The notes: generated from the letters alone by a model not told the origin. Positions 15,823 to 24,982 are shown, counted from the stretch's first letter. The stretch is 64,000 bases of DNA from Streptomyces sp. SN-593 (GCF_016756395.1 NZ_AP018365.1:3819001-3883000), one strand, 5' to 3'. Made by a program: numbers and translations.

Positions 15823-16074
15823 GTGATGAAGCTGCCCCGCGTGGAATGCCCGAAGTGCTCCCGGGAGATCGCGGCCGGGCCCGTCGCCGGCCGACTGACG
15901 AAGGGGCGTCTGTGGCGGCACGACGCCCCCGGCGCCCGCCGCGACGCCGAGGGCGTCCTCGTGTCCTGCGCCGGATCGCTGCTGATCGTGGACTGGCCCA
16001 CCCCGGGCGTCCAGTTGGAGATCGCGATCGAGACGCCCCCCGAGGAGCCCGCCGACGCGATGGCCCTGTTCTGA
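15823..16074 (+). CDS. Small zinc-knuckle-like hypothetical protein
   Basis: 83 residues from GTG 15823 (ATG directly follows and is an equal choice). The N-terminus has VECPKCSREI and a later SCAG, so two or three Cys could bind zinc. The rest is beta-rich: GRLWRHDAPGARR, LLIVDWPTPGVQLEI. Function unknown. It is the last of the three small genes placed between TerL and portal. Confidence 0.55.
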   Translation: MMKLPRVECPKCSREIAAGPVAGRLTKGRLWRHDAPGARRDAEGVLVSCAGSLLIVDWPTPGVQLEIAIETPPEEPADAMALF

Positions 16075-16099
16075 ACAACCCATGTTTTTGATCTAAAAC

Positions 16100-16113
16100 G
16101 GCGTCTGACCTGC
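16100..16113 (+). repeat. GGCGTCTGACCTGC dispersed repeat, copy 2
   Basis: The same 14-mer occurs inverted at 22497-22510. Both copies are intergenic and flank the portal/protease gene block. Confidence 0.5.
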
Positions 16114-16139
16114 TGAGACTCTGTCGGAACCGATCACGC

Positions 16140-16157
16140 GGGATGGCTTATCATCCC
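16140..16157 (+). promoter_or_regulatory. Palindrome over a -10-like hexamer
   Basis: GGGATG-GCTTAT-CATCCC is a perfect 6-bp-arm palindrome. TATCAT (16149-16154) inside it resembles a -10 box, and the DUF1360/portal genes start 42 bp on. It may be a promoter with an overlapping operator. Confidence 0.45.
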
Positions 16158-16198
16158 CGGCCTGAACCGGCCGATGATCTTCCGTCAGGGGACGCCCC

Positions 16199-16537
16199 AT
16201 GATCACCCCCGCAGAACTCGCCCTCCTGGCCTTCGCCGGGTACCGCGGCACACAGCTCGTCGTCCACGACTCGATCCTCGACCCGGCCCGCGACCGGATC
16301 GCCGCCTGGTACCAGGACAAGCCCGACTCCACCGTCCGCGACGCCGTGATGACGCTGATCTCCTGCGTCTACTGCTCCGGCTGGTGGGTCGCCGGCGCCG
16401 TCCTCGCGACGTGGCTCCTCGTCACCGGCACCTGGAGCAGCGCCCCGCTCCTCGTCCACGGCATCGAGTGGCTGGCCGTCGCCGGCGCCGCCGTCCTCCT
16501 CAACCGGTGGGACGACTCCCGCAAGGACAGCGCCTGA
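16199..16537 (+). CDS. DUF1360-like membrane protein
   Basis: 112 residues from ATG 16199 (CAGGGGA upstream). It has the DUF1360 hallmark SCVYCSGWWVA in a membrane helix, plus a second hydrophobic stretch, GIEWLAVAGAAVLLN. The family occurs widely in phages upstream of or among head genes; its role is not settled. The stop overlaps the portal ATG (TGATG), so it is translated with portal. Confidence 0.75.
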   Translation: MITPAELALLAFAGYRGTQLVVHDSILDPARDRIAAWYQDKPDSTVRDAVMTLISCVYCSGWWVAGAVLATWLLVTGTWSSAPLLVHGIEWLAVAGAAVLLNRWDDSRKDSA

Positions 16538-18294
16538 TGGCAACGCGGGAGATCACCGCAGCCGCCTCCCGCTACACCTCCCGCAAGATCCGAGGGCGCG
16601 GGGTGGGTGACCAGTCGTGGCAGGGCCGCGCCTACGACATGTACCACGCCGTCCCCGAAGTCCGGTTCGCCGCCTCGTGGATCGGCAACGCCATGTCCGG
16701 CGCCCGCCTCTACGCCGGAGTACGGGACGATGACGGCTCGATCGACCAGGCCCCGGCCGGCCACCGCGCCGCCGAGATCGTCGACCAGATCGCAGGCGGC
16801 GCCGACGGCCAGGCCAAGCTGCTCGGCGCGTTCGGCAAGCACCTCACCGTCCCCGGCGAGGGCTGGATCGTCGTACGCCCCAACAGCGAGGTCCTGTCCC
16901 CGTACGCCCCCGAGGACGGCCACGACTGGCGGGTCCTGTCCGTCAAGGAGATCCGCCAGCAGTCCGGGAAGCTCATCGCGGAGATCGACGGCGAAGAGGT
17001 CCCGATCCCCGAGGGCGACCCGGACAACATGGACCCGGACGCCCCGGTAGCGATCCGCGTGTGGGAGCCGGACCCCGAGCGGGCCATCGAGGCCGACAGC
17101 CCCGTCCGCTCCAGCCTGGAACTGCTGGAGGAACTGGTCCTGCTCAACGCGGCCGTGAAGGCGGTCGCCCGGTCGCGCATCACCGGCCGCGGGATCCTCC
17201 TCGTCCCCAAGGGCATCCGCTTCCCGACGAAGCCCGGCCCCCAGGGCGGCGCCGAGGACGACCTCCTCGAAGTGTTCATGTCGATCGCGGAGACCGCGAT
17301 CCGTGACCCCGAGTCCGCCGCGGCGACCGTGCCGATCATGCTGGAGCTGCCGGCCGAGGCCATCGCCCAGTTCAAGCACATCACCTTCGAGTCCGAGTTT
17401 GACGAGCTGGCGCTGAAGTTGCGCGACGAGGCCGTACGCCGCTTCGCGACCGGCCTGGAGATCCCCGCCGAGATCCTGCTCGGCCTCGGAGACGTCAACC
17501 ACTGGGGGGCCTGGGCGTTGACGAGCGAGGCGATCCGCCTCGGCATCGAACCCAAGCTCGCCACGCTCGCGCACTGCCTGACACAGCAGTGGCTCCGCCC
17601 GATCCTCGAAGCGGAAGGCGTCGAGGACTGGCACCGCTGGATGGTCTGGTACGACACCAGCCCCCTCCGCGTCCGCACCAACCGGTCCGAGACCGCGTTG
17701 CAGGCGTACGACCGGGGCGTCATCAGCGACGACGCGCTCCGCCGTGAGACCGGCTTCGATGACTCCGACGCCCCCTCGGCCGAGGAGCTGGCCCGCCGGA
17801 ACAAGTCCAGCTCCAGCCAGAACACCAACGACGACGACGGCCAGGACGAGGAGACGCCCCCGCCCGCCCCGGATCTCCCCGTGGACGAGTCCGAGGCCGA
17901 GCCCGACACCCTGCCCGCCTCGGCGGCGGCCGGCCCACACAGCGGGCTGGTGGCCGCCGCAGACGTCCTGATCTGGTCCGCGCTCACCGCAGCGGGCAAG
18001 ACCCTGCGGAACACCCCGGCGTGCCCCCGCTCCGAACGCTCGAAGTACCGGGACGTCGACCCGGCGACCATGCACACGCTGCTCCCCGTCGACTTCGACA
18101 AGACGAACCAGTGGCGCCTCCTCGACGGCGCATGGGCGCGCGTCCCGGAGATCGCGCAACGGCACCGGATCGACGCCGAGTGCCTGACCGCGTCCCTCGA
18201 CGACTACGTACGCGGCCTGATCGCGGCCGGGATCAACCACGAATACGACCTGGTGCCGTCGGTCCTCGCCTCGTGCGCCGGAGCAGCAGCATGA
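16537..18294 (+). CDS. Portal protein
   Basis: 585 residues from ATG 16537, coupled to the upstream gene. It follows terminase and precedes the MuF/protease gene, the portal position. Features consistent with portal proteins are YDMYHAVPEVRFAASWIGNAM near the N-terminus, a central alpha/beta region with ALKLRDEAVRRFATGLEIPAEILLGLGD, and a flexible acidic C-terminal tail. It forms the dodecameric DNA gate at one capsid vertex. A C-terminal Pro/Asp/Glu-rich stretch from about residue 430 leads to a final helical segment. Confidence 0.88.
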   Translation: MATREITAAASRYTSRKIRGRGVGDQSWQGRAYDMYHAVPEVRFAASWIGNAMSGARLYAGVRDDDGSIDQAPAGHRAAEIVDQIAGGADGQAKLLGAFGKHLTVPGEGWIVVRPNSEVLSPYAPEDGHDWRVLSVKEIRQQSGKLIAEIDGEEVPIPEGDPDNMDPDAPVAIRVWEPDPERAIEADSPVRSSLELLEELVLLNAAVKAVARSRITGRGILLVPKGIRFPTKPGPQGGAEDDLLEVFMSIAETAIRDPESAAATVPIMLELPAEAIAQFKHITFESEFDELALKLRDEAVRRFATGLEIPAEILLGLGDVNHWGAWALTSEAIRLGIEPKLATLAHCLTQQWLRPILEAEGVEDWHRWMVWYDTSPLRVRTNRSETALQAYDRGVISDDALRRETGFDDSDAPSAEELARRNKSSSSQNTNDDDGQDEETPPPAPDLPVDESEAEPDTLPASAAAGPHSGLVAAADVLIWSALTAAGKTLRNTPACPRSERSKYRDVDPATMHTLLPVDFDKTNQWRLLDGAWARVPEIAQRHRIDAECLTASLDDYVRGLIAAGINHEYDLVPSVLASCAGAAA

Positions 18295-18524
18295 GCCGGC
18301 CACCCGGGACCGCCGCGTCCCACCGGCCATGGACCGCGTTCGTGCTGCACGCCGCGACCCCGGAGGCCAGTTGGTGCGCCGTCTGCAAGGCGTGGACGTG
18401 CCTCACCGTCGGCCTCCTGCTCCTCACCCCGGACGGCATCTCGACCGTCGGGACACGCACCTGGTGCGAGATCTGCGACGACACAGACCATCCGCTCCCG
18501 CCCCGGAGGATCGACCGTGGCTAG
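18291..18524 (+). CDS. Small Cys-rich protein
   Basis: 77 residues; ATG 18291 overlaps the portal stop (ATGA). ASWCAVCKAWTC and RTWCEICDD supply two CxxC pairs for one zinc ribbon. The next gene, a related small zinc protein, overlaps its end by 8 bp. Role unknown. Confidence 0.6.
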   Translation: MSRPPGTAASHRPWTAFVLHAATPEASWCAVCKAWTCLTVGLLLLTPDGISTVGTRTWCEICDDTDHPLPPRRIDRG

Positions 18525-18858
18525 CCACACCACCCACCCGCACAAGGCCCCGCTGGGGCACAGCATCCCCTCGCACCGCGTCCTCGGCTGGTGCTCCCAC
18601 TGCCCCGACCGGTCCCTGGCCGAGGAGGTCATGGCGTGGCAGCTCGACGCGCAGGACCGCCACGCCGAGGAAGACGCCGACGGTCCGTTCGGCGCGGCCA
18701 CGCAGTGGGAGACGTGCCCCGAGTGCGGGTACGTGGGCGCCCTCTCCGTTGTCGAGATCACCGTCCGCACCACCACCGGCCCGAAGAAGGCTGGCGGCTG
18801 GAAGTACTGCCTCAACTGCGAGGCCGTACCGCAGGAGGCTGTCTGTGCCGGATCGTAA
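18517..18858 (+). CDS. Zinc-ribbon protein
   Basis: 113 residues from GTG 18517. GWCSHCPDR, TCPECGYVGAL and KYCLNCEA supply three CxxC pairs. It overlaps both neighbours, so it belongs to the portal operon. It may be a structural or assembly cofactor; no family recognised. Confidence 0.6.
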   Translation: MASHTTHPHKAPLGHSIPSHRVLGWCSHCPDRSLAEEVMAWQLDAQDRHAEEDADGPFGAATQWETCPECGYVGALSVVEITVRTTTGPKKAGGWKYCLNCEAVPQEAVCAGS

Positions 18859-21800
18859 CGGCCAGCTCGACCAGGCCGAGAAGGACATCGCCGCGGCGGT
18901 CGCCGACGCGCTCACCGAGACCGCCGACGAGTTCGCCGACGCCGTCCAGGCCGCGACCGAGCTGGTCGCGGCCCGCTTTTCCGTGGGCCGCATCGCCGGC
19001 ATGTGGGGTAACCGCGTCCGTGGGGTGGTGCGGCGCCTGCTCGGCATCTCGCAGACCGCGGCGGAAGCGGCGGCCGAGGACGTCGGCGAGGACCTGCCGG
19101 ACGGCTGGGACAACCTCCCCGGCCGCTACGACGACGGGCGGGAACTCCCCGACGACATCGCCTCGTACGTGGAGGTGACGGAGCATCTGCTGCGCGCGGT
19201 CGGTGACCGGCTCGCGGAGGCCGCACGGCGGGAACTCGCCGCGGGCCTGGACGCCGGCGAGGACATCGACCAGCTGAGGGAACGGCTCCGTACGGCGTTC
19301 AGTCGGGAGGGCTCGAACCTCGGGCCCGGCCGGGAGCGCCGCGTCGCGCAGACCGAGGCCAGCAGGGCGTGGAACATGTCGACGCTCGCCGCCGCCAGGG
19401 CTGCGACCGGCCCGGACAAGCCCGTCGTGAAGCAGTGGATCACCCGCCACGACACGAGGGTCCGCGAGAGCCACGACGACGTGGACGCGCAGATCCGGCT
19501 CCTCGATGAGCCGTTCACCGTCGCCGGGGTCCACATGGACGCCCCGGGCGACCCGACCGCGCCGGTCGGCCTGGTCGTGAACTGCCGGTGCCGCCTCGGA
19601 GTGGCCCCCGAACTCCGCGCTACAGCCATGGAATCTCAAGCGCGCCCGGCGACGGCACTTAAGAAGTCAAGGGAGAGCAGTGTGGAACCAGAGCAGACCG
19701 TGACGGCAGCCGCCGGCACCTACACCGGCGCGATGATCGCCCTGCTGCCCAGCGAGGAGGACGCCGCGCGCCTGGTCCTCGAAGCGCCCGGCTCCGAACC
19801 GGCCGACCAGCTGCACCTGACGCTGTACTACCTCGGCGAGGGCGCGGCCTGGGACACCGAGCACCGCGCCGAGCTGGTCGCCGGTATCCGGGACCGCCTC
19901 CCCGATGGGGCGATCGGCGGGCGGGCGTTCGGCGCGAACCACTGGAACGCCGACGGCGAGTCACCGTGCTGGGTGTGGTCCGTCGGCGACGACCCCGACC
20001 GGCCGGCCGATACGCCGGGCCTGGAGGCGGCCCGCTGGGCGGCCGTCAACGCGCTGGAGGACATGCACCGGCAGCCGGACCTCCCGGCCCAGCACACGCC
20101 GTGGCAGCCCCACGTCTGCGCCGCGTACACCCGTAGCCCGGCCCTGCTGACCGCGCTGAACCAGCGCCTCGGCCCCATCCGATTCGACCGTCTCCGGGTG
20201 GCGTTCGCCGGTGAGTACACCGACATCCCGCTCGCCCACGGAGTGGAGGCATCCCAGATGGACGACGACACCCTGACCACCACGGCCCCGGCCTGGTCCA
20301 CCCCAGGTGACACGGCCCTGGCCTTCGAGGACACGGAGACCGGCGACGGCCGCGTGTTCCGGCCCGGGTCGCTGTACTGGTCCGGTCCCGGCCCGTGGCC
20401 GCTCCAGTACGCCGACGAGATGCTGGTCGGGCACCAGGGCGCGGAGCTGGCCGGGTCGATCCAGGGCATGGGCCGCGACGGCGACCGCATCACCGGCAGC
20501 GGCGTCCTCTACCCGAACCGCCCGGCCGGCGCCGACGCGCTCACCCTCCTCCGGGAGAAGGCCCCGCTCGGGATCTCCGTCGACCTGGACGACGTCAGCG
20601 TGGAGTTCGTGGACCGTTCCCCGGCCGCCGAGGACGAGGAGGGCCAGGTCGTGCTGCTCGCGTCGCTCGCCTCCGCGTCGATGCTGCGCCTCGATGACGG
20701 CTCGTGGATGGTGACCGCGTCGGCGACGACCGAGTGGACCGCGTCCGGCTCGTACCTGTCCCGCACCGCGAAGGGGGCGCAGCTCGTCACGGGGAGCGGC
20801 GGCCTCGTGTCAGCGGCGGCCGTGCAGGAGGCGTTCGCCGGTACCGGTGTCCTCACCGCGGCGGCCGGCGACCGCGACGACCAGGACCTCGGCACCGTCG
20901 TGCACCGCGAGTCGTCCGGCGACCTGCTGATGCGGGTCACCCGGGCCCGGCTGCGCGGCGCGACCCTCGTCGCGATGCCCGCCTACGACCGCGCGCGGAT
21001 CGTCCTGGACGACCAGCCCGAGCCCACTGCCCAGGACGACGAGGACCTGTGGGCGTCCGGGTCCGGGCCGAGCCCCGCGCACATGCAGGTCGTCCAGTAC
21101 GTGAAGGGCTCCCCGATCGCGGTCGGCGCCCGCGAGGTGGCGCGCGCCTGCTCGATGAAGATGGACACGGCGCGCGGGCACCTCTCCCGGGCGGCGAAGG
21201 CCGGCCGGATCGTACGGCTCGCCCCCGGCCTGTACGTCGGCCCGTCCTCGGAGGGGGCGCAGGACGAGGCGACCGCCGCGGCGCTCCCCGACGACGACGG
21301 CGACGAGACGGAGTCCATGCGGGACCTGGTCGCGTCGGCGTGGACCGCGATGGCCGACCTGCCGCCGATGCCCGCCGCGTGGTTCCGGGAGCCGACCGCC
21401 GCCGAGCTGCCGCCCGGGTCCGGGGGCGTGCACTACGCGGACGGCCGGATCTACGGGTGGGTCGCGCAGGCCGGGGAGCCCCACGCCGGGTTCCCCGGCC
21501 GGAAGCTGACGATCGAGTCCCTGGGGCGCCTGGACCTGACGCACTTCCTGCGGGCCCGGTTCCAGCTCGACGACGGGTCGACGGTGCGGGCCGGGGCGTT
21601 CACGATGAACGCCCCGCACACCCGGGACGGCGCCGAGTGCAGCGACGCGGCGTGCCAGTTCGATGACACGAGGACCGTCGCGGGGATCGTCACCGTCGGG
21701 CAGAACGCGGGCGGGCTGTGGTTCTCCGGGGCGGCCGGCCCGTGGCTGTCGGACTGGGACCGCACCGTGTTCCAGGGCTGCCAGCCGAGCTACCACATGA

Positions 21801-22291
21801 AGCAGGGGCCGGGGGGACGGTGGCAGCTCCGTGCGGTCCTGTCGGTGCCCGTCCCCGGGCACTCCTCGCCGCTCCTCGCCACCGCGGTGACCGAGCGGTC
21901 GAACCTCGCCCTGGCGGCGTCGGCGGCCGGGATGCTCACCGCCCCGGACGTGTCCGGACACGACACGGACACCGTCCCGGACAGCCCGGACACCGCGCCG
22001 GACGACAAGGCCCGGACGGCGGCTGACCTGCCCGGACAGCATCCGGACACCCGGCCGGACAACCGTCCGGACAGGCCGTACCTGCCGAGCGGTCAGGTCG
22101 ACGCCATCGCCTCGGCGCTCCTCACGTCCGTGCCGTTCCTGGACGTCCTCCTCACGGCGATGGACCGCCGCCAGGAGCAGCGCGACAACGCGGCGAAGGC
22201 AGAGGCGCAGCGCCTCGCCGCGTCCGTCATCGCCCCCGCCCGCGAACAGATCGCGGCCGGCACCACCACCGAATCGGAAGGGACAGCCTGA
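18845..22291 (+). CDS. MuF / 2H-phosphoesterase / capsid maturation protease fusion
   Basis: 1148 residues in one frame from GTG 18845 (AGGAGG 6 bp upstream). Residues about 1-265 are a MuF-like head morphogenesis domain ending in VVNCRCRLGV. Residues about 280-465 carry the 2H-phosphoesterase pair LHLTLYYLGEG (His324) and PHVCAAYTR (His423). Residues about 470-720 are a prohead-protease-like region (LVGHQGAELAGSIQGMG, PLGISVDLDD, ARLRGATLVAMPAYDRARI). Residues about 739-802 form a winged helix (AVGAREVARACSMKMDTARG). A beta-rich domain and a scaffold-like helical tail end the protein. These would work in head assembly between portal and capsid. The 2H and winged-helix parts are unusual. Confidence 0.75.
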   Translation: MPDRNGQLDQAEKDIAAAVADALTETADEFADAVQAATELVAARFSVGRIAGMWGNRVRGVVRRLLGISQTAAEAAAEDVGEDLPDGWDNLPGRYDDGRELPDDIASYVEVTEHLLRAVGDRLAEAARRELAAGLDAGEDIDQLRERLRTAFSREGSNLGPGRERRVAQTEASRAWNMSTLAAARAATGPDKPVVKQWITRHDTRVRESHDDVDAQIRLLDEPFTVAGVHMDAPGDPTAPVGLVVNCRCRLGVAPELRATAMESQARPATALKKSRESSVEPEQTVTAAAGTYTGAMIALLPSEEDAARLVLEAPGSEPADQLHLTLYYLGEGAAWDTEHRAELVAGIRDRLPDGAIGGRAFGANHWNADGESPCWVWSVGDDPDRPADTPGLEAARWAAVNALEDMHRQPDLPAQHTPWQPHVCAAYTRSPALLTALNQRLGPIRFDRLRVAFAGEYTDIPLAHGVEASQMDDDTLTTTAPAWSTPGDTALAFEDTETGDGRVFRPGSLYWSGPGPWPLQYADEMLVGHQGAELAGSIQGMGRDGDRITGSGVLYPNRPAGADALTLLREKAPLGISVDLDDVSVEFVDRSPAAEDEEGQVVLLASLASASMLRLDDGSWMVTASATTEWTASGSYLSRTAKGAQLVTGSGGLVSAAAVQEAFAGTGVLTAAAGDRDDQDLGTVVHRESSGDLLMRVTRARLRGATLVAMPAYDRARIVLDDQPEPTAQDDEDLWASGSGPSPAHMQVVQYVKGSPIAVGAREVARACSMKMDTARGHLSRAAKAGRIVRLAPGLYVGPSSEGAQDEATAAALPDDDGDETESMRDLVASAWTAMADLPPMPAAWFREPTAAELPPGSGGVHYADGRIYGWVAQAGEPHAGFPGRKLTIESLGRLDLTHFLRARFQLDDGSTVRAGAFTMNAPHTRDGAECSDAACQFDDTRTVAGIVTVGQNAGGLWFSGAAGPWLSDWDRTVFQGCQPSYHMKQGPGGRWQLRAVLSVPVPGHSSPLLATAVTERSNLALAASAAGMLTAPDVSGHDTDTVPDSPDTAPDDKARTAADLPGQHPDTRPDNRPDRPYLPSGQVDAIASALLTSVPFLDVLLTAMDRRQEQRDNAAKAEAQRLAASVIAPAREQIAAGTTTESEGTA

Positions 22292-22488
22292 TGGGTTGCT
22301 CGTGCACGAAGAAGCGTCAGCAGTACGAGGTCGTCGCCGACGGCGGGAACGGCAAGGTGCTGTACAGCTCGGTGTCGAAGGCCACCAGCGAAGCAGTGTC
22401 CCGCCGGTACGCGGGCAGCATCGTCCGCGAGAAGGAGAAGGAGGGCGCCCTTGCCACTTCGACGACCAAGCCACCCACCCAGAAGTAG
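22291..22488 (+). CDS. Small basic protein
   Basis: 65 residues; ATG 22291 overlaps the previous stop (TGATG). MGCSCTKKRQQYEVVADGG at the start, Lys-rich throughout, ending STTKPPTQK. Small proteins like this often lie just before the major capsid gene in actinophages. Here an HNH gene has entered the gap before the capsid gene. Confidence 0.6.
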   Translation: MGCSCTKKRQQYEVVADGGNGKVLYSSVSKATSEAVSRRYAGSIVREKEKEGALATSTTKPPTQK

Positions 22489-22490
22489 GT

Positions 22491-22510
22491 AAACCCGCAG
22501 GTCAGACGCC
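22491..22510 (-). repeat. Dispersed repeat, copy 3 (inverted)
   Basis: AAACCCGCAGGTCAG is the inverse of 7395-7409, and the overlapping GCAGGTCAGACGCC is the inverse of 16100-16113. It lies just after a stop codon and before a T-run. Confidence 0.5.
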
Positions 22511-22519
22511 TTTTTCAGT

Positions 22520-22572
22520 TAGAATGATCACGTAAGAACCCCCCGCACGCCGGCAAGCAGAGCGGGGGGTTC
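22520..22572 (+). promoter_or_regulatory. Promoter and leader hairpin of the HNH gene
   Basis: TAGAAT (22520-22525) is a good -10 hexamer. It is followed by a perfect 11-bp hairpin, GAACCCCCCGC (22536-22546) and GCGGGGGGTTC (22562-22572), upstream of the HNH start. The hairpin could act as attenuator or protect the transcript. Confidence 0.5.
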
Positions 22573-22596
22573 AGGCCGACTGAGTAGGAGTCGACA

Positions 22597-23190
22597 GTGA
22601 GCAAGACTACGTGCGTTGTTGCGGGCGCAGATGGGCCATGCGGGCCCGTGCACGGTCACGGCTTGTGCAGCAAGCACTACTACCGCTGGCGAACGCACGG
22701 TGATCCGCTCAAGACCATCATGCGCAGCCCCGGCGGTCTGCTTGCAGAGCTGCAAGCCGCTGCCCACGCCACCGGCGACGAGTGCATCATCATGCGGTTC
22801 ACCGGCCGACCGTTCATCGACTACGAGGGCACGTGGATGAACGCGTCCCGCGCGGTGTGGACGATCCGTCATGGCGACCCAGGAGAGCGGCACGTTCTCC
22901 ACACCTGCCACCGAGGCGAGGAAGGGTGCATCTCCATCCGGCACCTCTACGCAGGCGACAACGCGCAGAACATGCGGGACAAGGTCGAAGCTGGGCGCAG
23001 CGCCCGCGGTGAACTCAACGCGAAGCACAAGCTGACGGCGCCGCAGGTGCAGGAGATCCGTCGACTCATCGCGGCCGGACAGTCGTACCGGGTGATCGGC
23101 GAACGGTACGGCGTCACCAAGAAGTCGATCGGCGACATCGGCACCGGCAAGACCTGGTCCTGGCTGCCGCCGAAGGAGGGCCCCGCGTAG
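22597..23190 (+). CDS. HNH homing endonuclease, free-standing
   Basis: 197 residues from GTG 22597 behind TAGGAG. An N-terminal zinc-knuckle-like CGPVHGHGLCSKHYYRW leads to an HNH core: MNASRAVWTIRHGD, LHTCHRGEEGCISIRHLY, GDNAQNMRDK. A C-terminal HTH follows (LTAPQVQEIRRLIAAGQSY, VTKKSIGDI). This is the classic free-standing phage HNH design. It sits between the portal/protease operon and the capsid gene and has its own promoter. Its sequence is less GC-biased than the flanking genes, which fits recent arrival. It is paralogous to the reverse-strand HNH gene at 34854. Confidence 0.88.
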   Translation: MSKTTCVVAGADGPCGPVHGHGLCSKHYYRWRTHGDPLKTIMRSPGGLLAELQAAAHATGDECIIMRFTGRPFIDYEGTWMNASRAVWTIRHGDPGERHVLHTCHRGEEGCISIRHLYAGDNAQNMRDKVEAGRSARGELNAKHKLTAPQVQEIRRLIAAGQSYRVIGERYGVTKKSIGDIGTGKTWSWLPPKEGPA

Positions 23191-23221
23191 CTCGTGACGG
23201 ACTCGGACGCTGATGCCTGGC

Positions 23222-23283
23222 TATGCTGGGCGTCAGCGTCTGATGGTTTTGGGCCTGGACACTCCCGATCAATCCCAGGAGTG
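23222..23283 (+). promoter_or_regulatory. Late leader element A (major capsid gene)
   Basis: -10-like TATGCT (23222-23227), then the conserved GGTTTTGGGCC (23245-23255). CACTCC (23260-23265) pairs with GGAGTG (23278-23283), covering the AGGAG ribosome site of the capsid gene. One of five copies in the late region. Confidence 0.65.
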
Positions 23284-23290
23284 CTCAGCC

Positions 23291-24961
23291 ATGGCCGACT
23301 TCGAAGTGCCCGAGGACATCACTGCTCTGACCGACGAGGAGCTGGCCGACGCTCTCTCGGGCGCAGTCGCTGCGTTCGACGCGAAGTCGACGTCGACGAG
23401 TGTGACGTCAAAGGATCTGGACGCTCTTCGGTCCCTCGCGACCACCGTCGAGGCGATCCGTACCGAGCAGGGTTCCCGCCGCGAGGCAGCCGAGCAGGCC
23501 GCCGCCGAGATCGACGCCCTGGCCGCGCAGGTGCGCGGTGGAGACGCCACCGACACGGACACCGACGCCGCCCCGGAGGGCACCGAGGACGCCCCGGGCG
23601 ACGAGGCCACCGCGGCGGCCACCGACGCCGAGCCGGAGCCCGAGGCCGACCCCGCCCCGAAGGCGGTCGCCGCGTCGGCGCACCGGCCCGCGCTGAACCT
23701 CTCCGGTGTCCGGCGCCGTCAGCCGCGCGTCCTCCCGGAGGCGCCGGCCCCGACGACCACGATCACCGCGGCGGTCGACGTCCCGGGCTACGCGCCGGGC
23801 TCCCCGCTCGACTTCAGCGACATCACCGCGGGCATCATCAGCCGCGCAAATGCCCTCAAAACCGCAGGTGGGGGCGTTGGTCAGGTCATCTCGTACCGGC
23901 ACCCGTACGCGGACGACCTGATCGTCACGGACTCCAGCTCGGCGCCCGAGGGCACCACCGTGGCGCTCCACGCGTCGAGCCAGCGGCGCCTCCCGGAGAA
24001 GGACCTCGTGGCGTCCGGCGGCTGGTGCGCGCCCTCGGAGACGATCTACGAGCTGACCGACACCTCGTGCCCCGACATGCTGTGGGACGCCCCCGAGATC
24101 CAGCTCGCGCGCGGAGGGTTGAGGTACTACAAGCCGCTGTCGCTCGATGTGTCGTCCATGACGTGGGTGCACACCGAGGCCGACGACATCAGCGGCGCCG
24201 AGAAGCCCTGCTTCCGCGTGCCGTGCCCCGACCCGGTCGAGGTGCGCTGTGACGCGGTCGGTGTCTGCCTGGAGGCCGGCATCCTGACGCAGCGCCACTT
24301 CCCCGAGCTGGTCGCCTGGTACCTCCGCAACGCGATGGTGGCGCACGAGATCCGCATCCGTCAGGTCCTGTTCCAGCAGGCCGTGGCGACCGCAACGCCC
24401 GTCGTGCTGCCGGAGACGATGGCGGCCCTGTCCGCGATCTACGGCGCGATCGGCCTCCAGGCCGCCGACATGATCGAGCGGCACAGCCTCTGTGACAGCA
24501 CGGCTCTCGAGGTCGTGTTCCCGTGGTGGGCGCGGAACATGTTCCTGGCCGATGTCGCCCGGCAGAACGGCAAGGACATCTGCGACATCGACCCGAACTG
24601 CATCCAGAACGCGTTCAGCACGCTGGGTGTCCGGGTGCAGTGGGCGCGCGGCCTGGCGCCGACGCCGACGACGGGCGTGCCGACCGAGATCGGCGGGCCG
24701 GACCCGGCGACGGGCTGGCCGGCTGAGCTGTCCTTCCTGATGTACCCGGCGGGCTCGCTCCAGATCGGCCGCGGCGAGGAGGTCAACCTCGGCGTCGTTC
24801 ACGACAGCACCAAGTTCGTGACCAACGACTACACAGCGTTGTTCGCGGAGGAATGCGTCGCCCTCGTGGACCGCTCCGTCGACACCCGCCTCGTCACCGT
24901 CCCGGTCTGCCCGACGGGCGCCACCGGCGCGCAGACGGAACTCGCCTGCCCCATCGCCTGA
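23291..24961 (+). CDS. Major capsid protein with N-terminal scaffold-like region
   Basis: 556 residues from ATG 23291. Residues about 1-130 are a helical, then acidic Asp/Glu/Ala/Thr-rich region resembling the delta/scaffold part that the maturation protease removes in HK97-type phages. A basic SGVRRRQPRVLPEAP marks the possible cleavage zone. The rest has capsid-like parts: FSDITAGIISRANAL, ELVAWYLRNAMVAHEIRIRQVL, LEVVFPWWARNMFLADVAR. It is Cys-rich for a capsid protein. Position after the protease gene and the late leader element support the call. Confidence 0.85.
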   Translation: MADFEVPEDITALTDEELADALSGAVAAFDAKSTSTSVTSKDLDALRSLATTVEAIRTEQGSRREAAEQAAAEIDALAAQVRGGDATDTDTDAAPEGTEDAPGDEATAAATDAEPEPEADPAPKAVAASAHRPALNLSGVRRRQPRVLPEAPAPTTTITAAVDVPGYAPGSPLDFSDITAGIISRANALKTAGGGVGQVISYRHPYADDLIVTDSSSAPEGTTVALHASSQRRLPEKDLVASGGWCAPSETIYELTDTSCPDMLWDAPEIQLARGGLRYYKPLSLDVSSMTWVHTEADDISGAEKPCFRVPCPDPVEVRCDAVGVCLEAGILTQRHFPELVAWYLRNAMVAHEIRIRQVLFQQAVATATPVVLPETMAALSAIYGAIGLQAADMIERHSLCDSTALEVVFPWWARNMFLADVARQNGKDICDIDPNCIQNAFSTLGVRVQWARGLAPTPTTGVPTEIGGPDPATGWPAELSFLMYPAGSLQIGRGEEVNLGVVHDSTKFVTNDYTALFAEECVALVDRSVDTRLVTVPVCPTGATGAQTELACPIA

Positions 24962-24982
24962 CCGCCCCTTCCCGCCCCGAAC

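Noticed and set aside
20810..22474. Long reverse frames opposite the capsid protease gene and the Cys-rich array
   Set aside because: They follow the third-position GC pattern of the forward genes and contain no recognisable motifs.
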